A stretch of DNA of 64,000 nt from JAOPZW01 sp963764585 (GCA_963764585.1 CAVXTB010000002.1:186001-250000), one strand, 5' to 3'. Shown: positions 16,855 to 25,156, numbered from the stretch's first letter. Notes: generated by a model not told the origin, from the letters alone. Translations and numbers: made by a program.

Positions 16855-17499
16855 TCAGTGCGGGACCTGGCCCCAGGCGGCGAAGATTCCGATGGTGGCG
16901 ACTTCGACCGAAGTCGTCGACTGGACATTTCACTGGGATCCGAGAGATGCATACCCGTATCGGCTCAGTCGAGCGGAGCCGAAGAAGCCCTCGACCTGGT
17001 CGGGGGTGAAGCCGAGCCACAGGTCGGCCTGTTCGGTACGCATCCATTCGTAGGGGTGCTCGATCGCGTCGGCGATCGCCACCCAGCCGCCGGGCCTGAC
17101 CACGCGGGTCATCTCGGCGAGCATGCCGGCGGGGTCCTCGGCGTGGTGCAGGACCATGTTCGCGACTGCGGCATCGATCGTGTCGTCCTCGAGCGGCAGC
17201 CGGCCGAGGTCGCCTTCGCGGAGCTCGACGTTGTCGATGCCGAGCTGGGCGAGGTTGTCGCGGGCGACGTCGAGCATCGCGGGGGAGTTGTCGATGGCGA
17301 TCACCCGGTCCGCGTCCGGGGCGAGGCCCGCGGCGACGAACCCGGTGCCGGTACCCACGTCGAGCACGGTCTGGACGCTGTGTACGGCGATCGCGTCGGC
17401 CAGCGTCTCGATGACCCGTTCGTCGTAGTAGGTGAGGCGCATCGTGTCCCACTCGGCAGCGGTGGCCTCGAAGAACGTCTTGACCTCGCTTGCATTCAT
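16855..17499 (-). CDS. SAM methyltransferase (UbiE/COG2226-like) with C-terminal in-frame TGA, putative selenoprotein
   Basis: From ATG 17499: MNASEVKTFFEATAAEWDTM, SAM site TVLDVGTGTGFVAAGLAPDA, then NMVLHHAEDPAGMLAEMTRV. Translation reaches YGYASLGSQ and a TGA at 16930; the same frame then continues NVQSTTSVEVATIGIFAAWG to a second TGA at 16855, giving 214 residues. That tail (V-E-x-A-x-I-G-I-F) resembles the normal C-terminus of this family, in which I recall a Cys just before it. A hairpin with a GGTC loop stands 21 bases past the TGA, as a bacterial SECIS requires. A plain reading ends at 189 residues. The gene points towards the ArsM-like cluster. Confidence 0.7.
16899..16916 (-). promoter_or_regulatory. 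Near-ideal bacterial SECIS hairpin
   Basis: In the message: CGACTTC-GGTC-GAAGTCG, a perfect 7-bp stem with a 4-nt loop beginning G-G-T. The loop starts 21 bases after the in-frame TGA at 16930 and carries G in the first two positions, meeting the described rules for bacterial SECIS (loop 16-37 bases from UGA, short apical loop, G at its 5' side). It lies inside the coding extension, as bacterial SECIS do. Confidence 0.6.
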
Positions 17500-17686
17500 C
17501 GCCGCAGACCGACGAACGAAGGAGTCATGGGTCCACAATGATCGCACCGGGGATCGCCGTTCGCTTGTAGGCACGCATGCACGCAGGTGCACTGCGTCCA
17601 GCAGAGCACCGACACGCTCGCGGCCTTCGCCGGCCTGGCGCGGACCGTGGACCACGAGCACAAGCCGAAGCCGCACGCAAAGCGTG

Positions 17687-17714
17687 CGCGACGAAGACTG
17701 GGCGGCGAATTTCG
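17687..17714 (+). repeat. 28-bp dispersed repeat, copy 1
   Basis: CGCGACGAAGACTGGGCGGC followed by GAATTTCG matches a second copy at 19641-19668 in 26 of 28 bases. This copy lies 63 bases before the ECF sigma start and continues into the inverted repeat GGCGGCG-N7-CGCCGCC (17701-17721). The other parts of 17500-17777 show no gene. Confidence 0.6.
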
Positions 17715-17777
17715 CGCCGCCGCGACGTCATGACTTGTGGTGACGATGAAAGGAAGAGTCGGTGCGAGGATGCGCGC

Positions 17778-18800
17778 GTGACCGAGCAGACCCTCGCCCG
17801 CGCGCGCGGCGGCGACGAGGACGCGTTCCGCGAGCTGACCGACCCCTACCGGCGTGAGCTCCAGCTCCACATCTACCGGATCGTCGGCTCGGCGCAGGAC
17901 GCCGAGGATCTGCTCCAGGAGACGCTCCTTGCCGCTTGGCGCGGCCTCGACAAGTTCCAGGGACGCGCGTCGATCCGCACCTGGCTGCATCGAATCGCGG
18001 CCAACCGCTCCCTGGATGCCCTCCGTGCGAGCCGGCGTCGCCCAGCAGACCCGCCGCGGATGACCGAGATGCCCGAGCCCACCCGCCGCGGCGAGCCGGT
18101 CTGGCTCGAGCCCTTCCCGGACGTCCTGCTCGAGGGCGTCGCCGACGATGCCCCCGGGCCCGAGGCGCGCTACCAGGCCAAGGAGGCCACGGAGCTGGCG
18201 TTCATCGTGGGCCTCCAGCACCTCGCACCGCAGCAGCGCGCGGTGCTCGTGCTGCGCGACGTCCTGGGCTTCCGGGCCGCCGAGGTCGCCGACATGCTCG
18301 ACAGCACCGAAGCTTCGGTCAACAGCCTGCTGCGCCGCGCGCGCGGGGCGTTCGAGTCGCGCCTGCCCGCGACCGGGCGCGAGCGCGCGCCGCTCCCGAA
18401 CTCCAAGCGCGAGCGGGACGTCGTCGGCCGCTTCGCCCAAGCCATCGAGACGGGCGACATCGAAGGCCTCGTCGCCCTGCTCACCGACGAGGCCTGGCTG
18501 ACGATGCCGCCCGCGCCGTACGAGTACCAGGGACCGCGCGCGATCGCCGCGTTCATCCACAACCGCGAGGCCCATCACGGCGCCCGCCTGCGGCTGGTGC
18601 CAACGCGCGCCAACACCCAGCCCGCATTCGGCTCCTACCTCCCGTGCCCGCAGACCGACATCGCGCGGCCGCAGGGACTGCTGGTCCTCACGCTCCTGGG
18701 CGACCAGATCTCCGCCATCACGTGGTTCGGCGACTGCAGCGTCTTCCCGTACTTCGGACTTCCGCGAAAGCTGCGCGTCCCGCGCTCGGACGGTCGCTAG
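17778..18800 (+). CDS. ECF sigma-70 factor with SnoaL-like C-terminal domain (TIGR02960-like)
   Basis: 340 residues. Sigma region 2 spans ~15-80 (AFRELTDPYRRELQLHIYRI, DAEDLLQETLLAAWRGLDKF), sigma region 4 ~130-190 (LAPQQRAVLVLRDVLGFRAA, LLRRARGAFESRL), and a SnoaL-like domain ~205-330 (FAQAIETGDIEGLVALLTDE, RAIAAFIHNREAHHGARLRL). In such factors the extra domain replaces an anti-sigma factor and sets activity. GTG 17778 follows GCGAGGA at seven bases. It converges on and overlaps by four bases the SDR gene. Targets are unknown; a repeat upstream of this gene also occurs upstream of the SDR. Confidence 0.9.
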   Translation: MTEQTLARARGGDEDAFRELTDPYRRELQLHIYRIVGSAQDAEDLLQETLLAAWRGLDKFQGRASIRTWLHRIAANRSLDALRASRRRPADPPRMTEMPEPTRRGEPVWLEPFPDVLLEGVADDAPGPEARYQAKEATELAFIVGLQHLAPQQRAVLVLRDVLGFRAAEVADMLDSTEASVNSLLRRARGAFESRLPATGRERAPLPNSKRERDVVGRFAQAIETGDIEGLVALLTDEAWLTMPPAPYEYQGPRAIAAFIHNREAHHGARLRLVPTRANTQPAFGSYLPCPQTDIARPQGLLVLTLLGDQISAITWFGDCSVFPYFGLPRKLRVPRSDGR

Positions 18801-19588
18801 TCGTCCATGCTTCCCATGGTCAGGTTGACGGTCGTCCCCGTCATCCCGCTCGCCCTGTCGGACGCCATGAAGGCCGCCACGTCAGCCATCTCCGTGAGCG
18901 TCATCAGCCGCCGCGGGTGGGTCCTGCTCGCGAGCAGCTCCTGCCACTGCTCCCAGGTCATGCCCGACGCCTCGGCGCGGGGCTCGAAGGCGTCCTTGAT
19001 CGTGCGCGTCTCCGGCATCCCCTGCGGTCGCAGGCCGACCACGCGAATGCCCTGAGGCGCGAGCTCGGCGGACAGATCCCGGGTGAGTGCCTCCTTGGCG
19101 GCCATCGCCGGACCGTAGCCGCCCACCAACGGGAGGCCCGTCCGCGAGTGCAGTGCGGTGACGGTCATGATCACCCCCGATCCGTTCGCGACCATCCGCC
19201 GGGCCGCCAGGCGCGCGGTCAGGAAGTACGCCGTGGCGTAGGTCGTGATCGGCAGCGAGAACTGATCGAGGTCCAGCTCGGTCAGGGGGACACCCACGAT
19301 CCTCGCGTTCGGGATGCCGACCGCGTCGAACGAGATGTCGACGCGGCCCGCCTTCTCGATCACGGACTCCAGATGCCCGTCCACGGCCTGCTCGTCGAGA
19401 GCGTCGACCTCCGCCGCCTCCGCGGATCCGCCGGCGGAGACGATCTCCCTGGCGACGACTTCCATGGCCGCCAGCTTGTGCCCGGTGAGGAAGACCTTGG
19501 CGCCCTCGGACGCAAAGGCGCGTGCGACCGCGCCGCCGATCCCGCCTCCCGCTCCATAGATCACCGCGACCTTGTCGCTCAACAACAT
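18797..19588 (-). CDS. Short-chain dehydrogenase/reductase
   Basis: 263 residues. The cofactor site is VAVIYGAGGGIGGAVARAFA. The catalytic region reads VTALHSRTGLPLVGGYGPAM then AAKEALTRDLSAELAPQGIR, where the usual Ser-Tyr-Lys appears as S-Y-K with the Tyr in GGYGPAMAAK. The C-terminal VAAFMASDRASGMTGTTVNL is family-typical. Substrate unknown. The upstream 101-base gap holds copy 2 of the 28-bp repeat, so regulation may be shared with the neighbouring sigma gene. Confidence 0.88.
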   Translation of the reverse strand: MLLSDKVAVIYGAGGGIGGAVARAFASEGAKVFLTGHKLAAMEVVAREIVSAGGSAEAAEVDALDEQAVDGHLESVIEKAGRVDISFDAVGIPNARIVGVPLTELDLDQFSLPITTYATAYFLTARLAARRMVANGSGVIMTVTALHSRTGLPLVGGYGPAMAAKEALTRDLSAELAPQGIRVVGLRPQGMPETRTIKDAFEPRAEASGMTWEQWQELLASRTHPRRLMTLTEMADVAAFMASDRASGMTGTTVNLTMGSMDD

Positions 19589-19640
19589 GTCTGTTCCTCC
19601 TCACGGCCTCGTTTGCTGCTGCGCTTGTTGAGGCGTCGGC

Positions 19641-19668
19641 CGCGACGGAGACTGAGCGGCGAATTTCG
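19641..19668 (+). repeat. 28-bp dispersed repeat, copy 2
   Basis: CGCGACGGAGACTGAGCGGC followed by GAATTTCG, 26 of 28 bases identical to 17687-17714. It stands 53 bases upstream of the SDR start, in opposite orientation to that gene. The inverted repeat found at copy 1 is not kept here. Confidence 0.6.
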
Positions 19669-19689
19669 AGCAGCGGTCGAGAGAGGGCG

Positions 19690-19896
19690 TCACGCACCCG
19701 GGACGACGACGTTCTTGACCTCCGCCATGTAGCGCCCGGCGGCCGCGGCGGCCTCCTCCGGGGTGCTCCCGCCCTCGCGGGCGTCCATGTACGCCGCGTA
19801 CCAGTCCCACCAGTCGTGCGGTGGCGCGACCTTCTCGAACGAGTCGTGATGCTCGGCCGTCTCGTGCAGCAGATCCGCCAGGGAGGCGACGTCCAT
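19690..19896 (-). CDS. Small acidic protein of unknown function
   Basis: 68 residues with HHDSFEKVAPPHDWWDWYAA and REGGSTPEEAAAAAGRYMAE. I do not recognise a named domain. It starts one base after the stop region of the VOC gene with a GGAGG ribosome site inside that gene's end, so it is clearly translated with it. A helical, Trp-rich small protein, perhaps working with the VOC protein. Confidence 0.7.
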   Translation of the reverse strand: MDVASLADLLHETAEHHDSFEKVAPPHDWWDWYAAYMDAREGGSTPEEAAAAAGRYMAEVKNVVVPGA

Positions 19897-19897
19897 C

Positions 19898-20374
19898 TCA
19901 GGCCTCCCACTCGCGGCCGGGAAGCCGGGTCGTGATCTCCTGGAGCTGCCAGCGGTTGCCGTCCGGGTCGCTGAACGAGGCCCGCGCGAAGTACGAGCGC
20001 GCGTTCTCGTCGAAGCCCGGGGGACGCGCCACCTGCACCTCGGTGACGTCGACGCCGCGGCTGACGAGGTCGTCCCGAGCAGCCTCGATGTCCTTGACTA
20101 CGAGGATCATGCCCGCCGCCGACCCGGGCTCAGCCGCCGTGCCGCCCTTGCCGAACTGGATCGAGCACGGCGAGTGGGGCGGCGTGAACTGCACCGTGCG
20201 GATCTCGTCGCTGACGACCAGGTCGATGTCGAACCGCCATCCGAGGCTCTCGTAGAAGCTCTTTGCCCGATCGACATCGGAGACGGGCAACGTCACGACC
20301 TCGAGCGCCATGTCCACGCCCTCGGCGCTCGGCATCTGGCTCGTCGATTCACCGCTCACGTCGGTGCCGCTCAT
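19898..20374 (-). CDS. VOC (glyoxalase/bleomycin-resistance fold) protein
   Basis: 158 residues. ALEVVTLPVSDVDRAKSFYE opens the fold and FSDPDGNRWQLQEI closes it, each half giving one beta-alpha-beta-beta-beta unit; the metal-ligand pattern is partial. Function within the superfamily is unknown. ATG 20374 has an excellent GGAGGT five bases upstream. It heads a small operon with the 68-residue protein and is divergent from the disulfide oxidoreductase at 20452. Confidence 0.88.
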   Translation of the reverse strand: MSGTDVSGESTSQMPSAEGVDMALEVVTLPVSDVDRAKSFYESLGWRFDIDLVVSDEIRTVQFTPPHSPCSIQFGKGGTAAEPGSAAGMILVVKDIEAARDDLVSRGVDVTEVQVARPPGFDENARSYFARASFSDPDGNRWQLQEITTRLPGREWEA

Positions 20375-20451
20375 GTTGACCTCCGTTGATCGCTGTGGGC
20401 AGTAGCGTCGCACTCCTTGCTCGGGCTCGCGCGGAGCGGGACCCTGTAACG

Positions 20452-21838
20452 ATGAGCTCCAGCAATGACTACGACGTGATCGTTCTCGGCGGCGGCGCCC
20501 CCGGCGAGCACTGCGCGGCGGCGCTGGCTGCCCGCGGACTGCACGTCGCCGTCGTCGAGCGCGAGCTGGTCGGCGGTGAGTGCTCCTACTGGGCGTGCAT
20601 TCCCTCCAAGAGCCTGCTGCGCCCGGGCGAGGCGGTGCAGGCCGCGCGCGAGGCTGGAGCACGCGCCGACGTCGACGTCGAGGCCGCGCTGGCCTGGCGG
20701 GACTTCATGGTGTCGAACTACTCCGACGCCGGCCAGGAGCGCTGGCTGGCGGGGCGGGGCATCGACCTGCTGCGAGGCACGGGCCGGCTGGCCGGCATCG
20801 GCGTGGTCGAAGTCGAGGGTGCCCGGCACACCGCGGACCACGTCGTCGTGGCGACCGGCTCGGATCCGATCGTGCCGCCGATCCCCGGACTCGGTGGGCT
20901 CGAGGGCGTCTGGGGCACCCGTGAGGCGACGAGCATGAAGGCCGTCCCGCGCCGCATGCTCGTGCTCGGTGGCGGGTCGGCGGGCGTCGAGCTTGCCCAG
21001 GTCGTGCGACGCCTCGGCGGCGAGGCGGTGATCGTCGAGGGCGCCGACCGCGTGCTGCCCCGCGAGCCCGCGCCGTTGGGCCACGCGCTCGGCGAGGCCC
21101 TGCGCCGGGACGGGATCGAGCTGATGCTGGGGATGCACGCCACCGCCGCGCAGCGGGACGGCGACGAGTACGTCCTGCAGTTCGACGGCGCGACCGAGCT
21201 GCGGGGCGATCGGCTGCTCGTGGCAACCGGTCGGCGCCCGCGGGTCGAGGGGATCGGCCTCGAGACGGTCGGCATCGAGGCCGACCCCCACGGCATCCGG
21301 GTCGACGACCACCTGCGCGCGGGCGAGCGCCTCTGGGCGATCGGCGACGTCACCGGCATCTGGCCGCTGACCCACGTCGGCGAGTACGAGGGCGACGTGG
21401 TCGCGGCGAACATCGCGGGAGACGAGCACCCGGCGAACTACGAAGCCGTTCCGCGCGTCACCTACACCGATCCGCAGGCCGCGGCAGTCGGGGCGACCGA
21501 CGCGCCGTACAGCGCCACCGCACCGGTGTCGGAGGTGCCGAAGACGGCGACCTACACGCACGCCTACGCCGAGTCCAACGGGTTCCTCACGCTGCTCAGC
21601 GACGGCGAGCGGCTGACCGGCGCCTATGCGCTCGGGCCCGAGGCCGGTGAGTGGCTGCAGCAGGCGACGCTGGCCATCCGCGCACACGTCCCGCTCGAGG
21701 TGCTGAGCGACACGATCCAGCCCTTCCCGAGCTTCTCGGGTGATCTACGACGCGGCAGTCATGTCCCTGCGCATGGAGATCGCCGACATGCCGCGGCCGG
21801 TCACACCGATGGACGCGCAGATGGCGGGCCTTTCGTGA
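20452..21838 (+). CDS. Pyridine nucleotide-disulfide oxidoreductase (Lpd/MerA-like), frameshifted near its end
   Basis: FAD site YDVIVLGGGAPGEHCAAALA; redox motif GGECSYWACIPSKSLLRP with Cys-x4-Cys; NAD site RRMLVLGGGSAGVELAQVVR; second FAD region ERLWAIGDVTGIWPLTHVGE; then the dimerisation domain. At ~21738 (FPSFSG) one base is in excess: only the neighbouring frame continues with IYDAAVMSLRMEIADMPRPV and stops at 21838, overlapping the GTG of the following SDR. The unshifted frame runs on into that SDR. The C-terminal dimerisation helix is therefore intact only if a base in the GGG run is an error. Probable electron carrier with thioredoxin-like or low-weight thiol substrates. Confidence 0.82.
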
Positions 21839-22572
21839 CCGCCCGCGAGCCCGAGCTGGCCGGACAGACCGTCGTCCTGATCGGCGGCAGCGCCGGCATC
21901 GGCCTCGAGACGGCCCGGCGCGCCCGCGCCGAGGGCGCCGACGTCGTCCTCACCGGCCGCGATCCCGAGCGGCTCGAGCGAGCAGCGCTCGACGTCGGCG
22001 CGCGGAGCACCGCCGCCTTCGACGCCACCGACCCGGCAGCGCTGAAGCGGTTCTTCGACGAGCTGCCAGCCCCGATCGACCATGTCCTGGTCACCGGCCC
22101 AGGCCCCAGCTACGTGCCGCTGCTCGAGATGGACGCAGATCAGGTGCGCCAGGCGCTCGGCGACCACGTGGTCCTGGGGCTCGACGTCGCGCGCAACGCC
22201 GCCGCCAGGATGAGGCCCGGCGGCACGCTGCTGCTGATGGGCGGCACGGGCGGCCGGAAGATCAGTCGCGACCTCGGGCTCGCTTCGGCGGCTACCGCCG
22301 CGCTGCCTCCCTTCACGGCCGCCCTCGCGCTCGAGCTCGCCCCGGTGCGCGTCAACCTCATCGCCGCCGGCTTCGTCGACACCCCGCTGTCGGCGTCCTA
22401 CTTCTCCGCCGATGGACTCGAAGCCCGGCGCGAGGAGCTGCGCACGACGCTCCCCATCGGGCGCGTCGTCGGGCCGGCCGACGTCGCAGCCCTCGCCGTT
22501 CACATCATGATCAACACCGCGCTCACCGGCGCGACCTACGACATCGACGGCGGCCAGCAGTTCGTCGCCTGA
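21835..22572 (+). CDS. Short-chain dehydrogenase/reductase
   Basis: 245 residues from GTG 21835. QTVVLIGGSAGIGLETARRA is the cofactor site; GGTLLLMGGTGGRKISRDLG takes the place of the usual Ser region, and the conserved Tyr-x3-Lys is not visible (LASAATAALPPFTAALALEL follows), so it may be an atypical or non-catalytic SDR. The C-terminal NTALTGATYDIDGGQQFVA is normal. Its start overlaps the stop of the repaired upstream gene (GTGA), indicating an operon with the disulfide oxidoreductase and the thioredoxin-like gene. Confidence 0.85.
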   Translation: MTAREPELAGQTVVLIGGSAGIGLETARRARAEGADVVLTGRDPERLERAALDVGARSTAAFDATDPAALKRFFDELPAPIDHVLVTGPGPSYVPLLEMDADQVRQALGDHVVLGLDVARNAAARMRPGGTLLLMGGTGGRKISRDLGLASAATAALPPFTAALALELAPVRVNLIAAGFVDTPLSASYFSADGLEARREELRTTLPIGRVVGPADVAALAVHIMINTALTGATYDIDGGQQFVA

Positions 22573-22593
22573 CCGCAGGAGAGACCAGACGCC

Positions 22594-23499
22594 GTGTCCG
22601 CACACGTGCACATGCCCTCGCTCGGCGGGGCGACCGCGTGGCTGAACTCCGAGCCGCTCGGCCCCGCCGAGCTGCGCGGCCACGTCGTCCTCGTGAACTT
22701 CTGGACGCTGACGTGCATCAACTGGCTGCGCCAGGAGCCCTACGTCCGCGCGTGGTCGCAGGCCTACCGAGACGACGGGTTGATCGTCATCGGAAGCCAC
22801 ACGCCGGAGTTCTCGTTCGAGCACGGCGTCGACGGCGTGCGGCAGGCGACGAAGGTGCGCGAGATCGACTACCCGGTCGCCGTCGACGACGACTACGAGA
22901 TCTGGAGCGCCTTCGACAACCACTACTGGCCGGCGCTCTACTTCGTCGACAGCGACGGCCTCATCCGCGACCAGCACTTCGGCGAAGGCCGCTACGAGGA
23001 GTCCGAGCGCGTCATCCAGCGGCTGCTCGGCGTCGAGCGCGAGCTCGTCTCCGTCGAAGGGCGCGGCGTGGAGGCCGAGGCCGACTGGGACCACCTGCGC
23101 ACGCCCGAGACGTATCTCGGCTCCGGGCGCGGCGAGCGCCTCTCGTCGCCCGAAAGCCTGCGCCTCAACCACTGGGCGCTGACCGGCGAGTGGACGATCG
23201 GGCGCGAGAGCGTCGCGCTCGACCAGGCCGGCGGGAGCATCGCCTACCGCTTCCACGCGCGCGACGTACACCTCGTCCTGTCTCCCGGAGCGCGCGAGCC
23301 GATCCCGTTCCGCGTGCTCCTCGACGGCGAGGCTCCCGGCCCGTCACACGGCGATGACGTCGACGAGGACGGCAACGGCCTGCTCCGCGAAGGCCGCCTG
23401 TACCAGCTCGTACGCGCGCACGACGCCGTCCGCGAGCGAACGCTCCAGATCACGTTCCTCGAGCCCGGCGCCGAGGCGTACGCGTTCACGTTCGGGTAG
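22594..23499 (+). CDS. Thioredoxin-fold protein with DipZ-like C-terminal domain, CxxW active site
   Basis: 301 residues. Residues ~1-145 are a redoxin domain: VLVNFWTLTCINWLRQEPYV, IVIGSHTPEFSFEHGVDGVR, YWPALYFVDSDGLIRDQHFG. In related proteins the active site is C-I-N-C; here the second Cys is Trp, so only a single reactive Cys remains. Residues ~160-300 form the carbohydrate-binding-like domain seen at the end of DipZ-type proteins. No signal peptide is visible, so it probably acts in the cytosol. It follows the SDR by 21 bases and converges on the sigma factor gene. Confidence 0.85.
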   Translation: MSAHVHMPSLGGATAWLNSEPLGPAELRGHVVLVNFWTLTCINWLRQEPYVRAWSQAYRDDGLIVIGSHTPEFSFEHGVDGVRQATKVREIDYPVAVDDDYEIWSAFDNHYWPALYFVDSDGLIRDQHFGEGRYEESERVIQRLLGVERELVSVEGRGVEAEADWDHLRTPETYLGSGRGERLSSPESLRLNHWALTGEWTIGRESVALDQAGGSIAYRFHARDVHLVLSPGAREPIPFRVLLDGEAPGPSHGDDVDEDGNGLLREGRLYQLVRAHDAVRERTLQITFLEPGAEAYAFTFG

Positions 23500-23510
23500 G
23501 AGCGCCCCGA

Positions 23511-24773
23511 TCAGGGCCCGTCGGGTCGCGTCTCGGCGAGCCGGCGAGCGAGGAAGCCGCGCTCGGCGGCGTTGCCGGCCAGCGCGAGCGCGCGGGCGTA
23601 GGCGTCGGCGGCGGCGTCGCGTGCGCCGAGCCGGCGGAGCATGTCGGCGCGCGCGGCGTGGAAGTAGTGGTAGCCGTCGAGCGCACCGGCCAGCGCGTCG
23701 ACGCGGGCCAGGCCGCCGGCAACGTCTCCCGCCTGCGCGATCGCCGCCGCACGGTTGAGCTCGACGACCGGGTCGGGCGTCAGCGCGGCGAGATGGTCGT
23801 AGAGGGCGGCGATGCGGTCCCAGCGGGTATCGGCCGCGGCAGGGGCGCGCAGGTGCTCGACCGCGATCGCCGCTTGCAGGACGTAGCGGCCGGGCGGCCC
23901 GAGCCTCAGCGCGCGCGTCGCAAGGCGGGTGGCCTGCGCGATCGCTTGCGCATCCCAGCGCGCGCGATCCTGCTCGCCGAGCAGCACGAGCGCACCGGTC
24001 GCGTCGACGCGGGCCTCGCGTCGTGCGTCGTGGGCGATCAGCAGCGCCTGCAGGCCGAGCGCCTCGGGCTCGTCGGGCATCAGCTCGGCGAGCATCGCCG
24101 CCAGCCGGATCGCCTCGGCGCACAGCGAGCGGCGCACGTGCGCCTCACCACTGGTCGCAGCGTACCCCTCGTTGAACACGAGATACACGACGTCGAGGGC
24201 CGCGGCCAGGCGCTCGGGCAGGGCCTCGTCCGGCGGCACCCTGAACGGGATGCCCGCCGCGCGGATCTTCGCCTTGGCGCGCACGAGTCGCTGCGCCATC
24301 GTCGCCTCGGGCACGAGGAAGGCATGGGCGACCTCGGCGGTCGACAGGCCCCCGAGCAGCCGCAGCGTCAGCGCGACCTGCGCCTCGGGCGCGAGCGCCG
24401 GATGGCAGCAGGCGAAGATCAGCCGCAGCCGCTCGTCGGGCACGCTCGTCGCCACGGGCTCCTCTCCGGCTCGCTCATCGTCGGTCCTCGCGAGCGCCTC
24501 CAGCGCCGCCAGCTGCGGGGCACGCTCGCGCAGGAGGCGGTCGCGTCGCAGGAGATCGATCGCGCGGTTGCGCGCCACCACGACCACCCACGCCGCCGGG
24601 TCGCGCGGCACGCCCTCGCGCGGCCAGCGCTCCAGCGCCGTGGCGAACGCGTCCTGCACCGCCTCCTCGGCGAGGTCCCAGTCGCCGACGGCGCGGATCA
24701 GCGCCGCGACCGCCCGCCCGAAGTGCTGACGGAACAGGCGGTCGACGGCGCCTGCTGGGGCCCCTTCGCTCAG
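23511..24773 (-). CDS. ECF-type RNA polymerase sigma factor with C-terminal TPR-like domain (DUF6596)
   Basis: About 420 residues. Sigma region 2: LFRQHFGRAVAALIRAVGDW, LAEEAVQDAFATALERWPRE; sigma region 4: TLRLLGGLSTAEVAHAFLVP; then DUF6596 with VYLVFNEGYAATSG and TPR-like repeats (VVELNRAAAIAQAGDVAGGL). These factors pair with a YciI-type gene, as here. The start is odd: homologous sequence begins at LSEGAPAGAVDRLF, where the codon is CTG at 24773, overlapping the YciI stop as CTGA. No ATG, GTG or TTG is well placed. Confidence 0.87.
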   Translation of the reverse strand: MSEGAPAGAVDRLFRQHFGRAVAALIRAVGDWDLAEEAVQDAFATALERWPREGVPRDPAAWVVVVARNRAIDLLRRDRLLRERAPQLAALEALARTDDERAGEEPVATSVPDERLRLIFACCHPALAPEAQVALTLRLLGGLSTAEVAHAFLVPEATMAQRLVRAKAKIRAAGIPFRVPPDEALPERLAAALDVVYLVFNEGYAATSGEAHVRRSLCAEAIRLAAMLAELMPDEPEALGLQALLIAHDARREARVDATGALVLLGEQDRARWDAQAIAQATRLATRALRLGPPGRYVLQAAIAVEHLRAPAAADTRWDRIAALYDHLAALTPDPVVELNRAAAIAQAGDVAGGLARVDALAGALDGYHYFHAARADMLRRLGARDAAADAYARALALAGNAAERGFLARRLAETRPDGP

Positions 24774-25156
24774 GACTTCGCGCCCTCGGCGGAGGCGGCG
24801 TACCGCGCGTAGGCCTCGTAGTCCATGATCGGGCGGATCTCGACCGCGTACGACCCCGGGCAGCGCTCCGCCCACGCCATCGCCTCGTCGAGGTCGGCGA
24901 CCTCGAGCAGCACGATGCCGCCCATCTGCTCCTTGGTCTCGATGAACGGCCCGTCGGTGACGTGACGCTGCCCGTCGTGGATGCGCAGCGTCGTCGCCGT
25001 GTGCGAGCCCTCCAGGCCGTCGCACGCGATCAGGATGCCGGCCTCGCGCGCCGCCTCGTCGAACGCCTGCCAGGCCGCCATCTCGCGGGCGATCTCCTCG
25101 GGCGTCGCGTTCACGAACGCGGTCTCGTCGCCATACAAGGTCAGGAGCACCTTCAT
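24770..25156 (-). CDS. YciI family protein
   Basis: 128 residues. MKVLLTLYGDETAFVNATPE, then GPFIETKEQMGGIVLLEVAD and CPGSYAVEIRPIMDYEAY are the YCII-related pattern common beside DUF6596 sigma factors. Its biochemical role is unclear; a ligand-sensing or small enzymatic role for the sigma factor is often assumed. GGAGGTGTGAG lies directly upstream. Coupled to the sigma gene by a 4-base overlap. Confidence 0.9.
   Translation of the reverse strand: MKVLLTLYGDETAFVNATPEEIAREMAAWQAFDEAAREAGILIACDGLEGSHTATTLRIHDGQRHVTDGPFIETKEQMGGIVLLEVADLDEAMAWAERCPGSYAVEIRPIMDYEAYARYAASAEGAKS

Noticed and set aside
20452..22572. A 700-residue fusion of disulfide oxidoreductase and SDR
   Set aside because: The joined frame loses the normal C-terminus of the first enzyme; a neighbouring frame keeps it and gives a GTGA overlap, so two genes with a one-base shift is the better reading.
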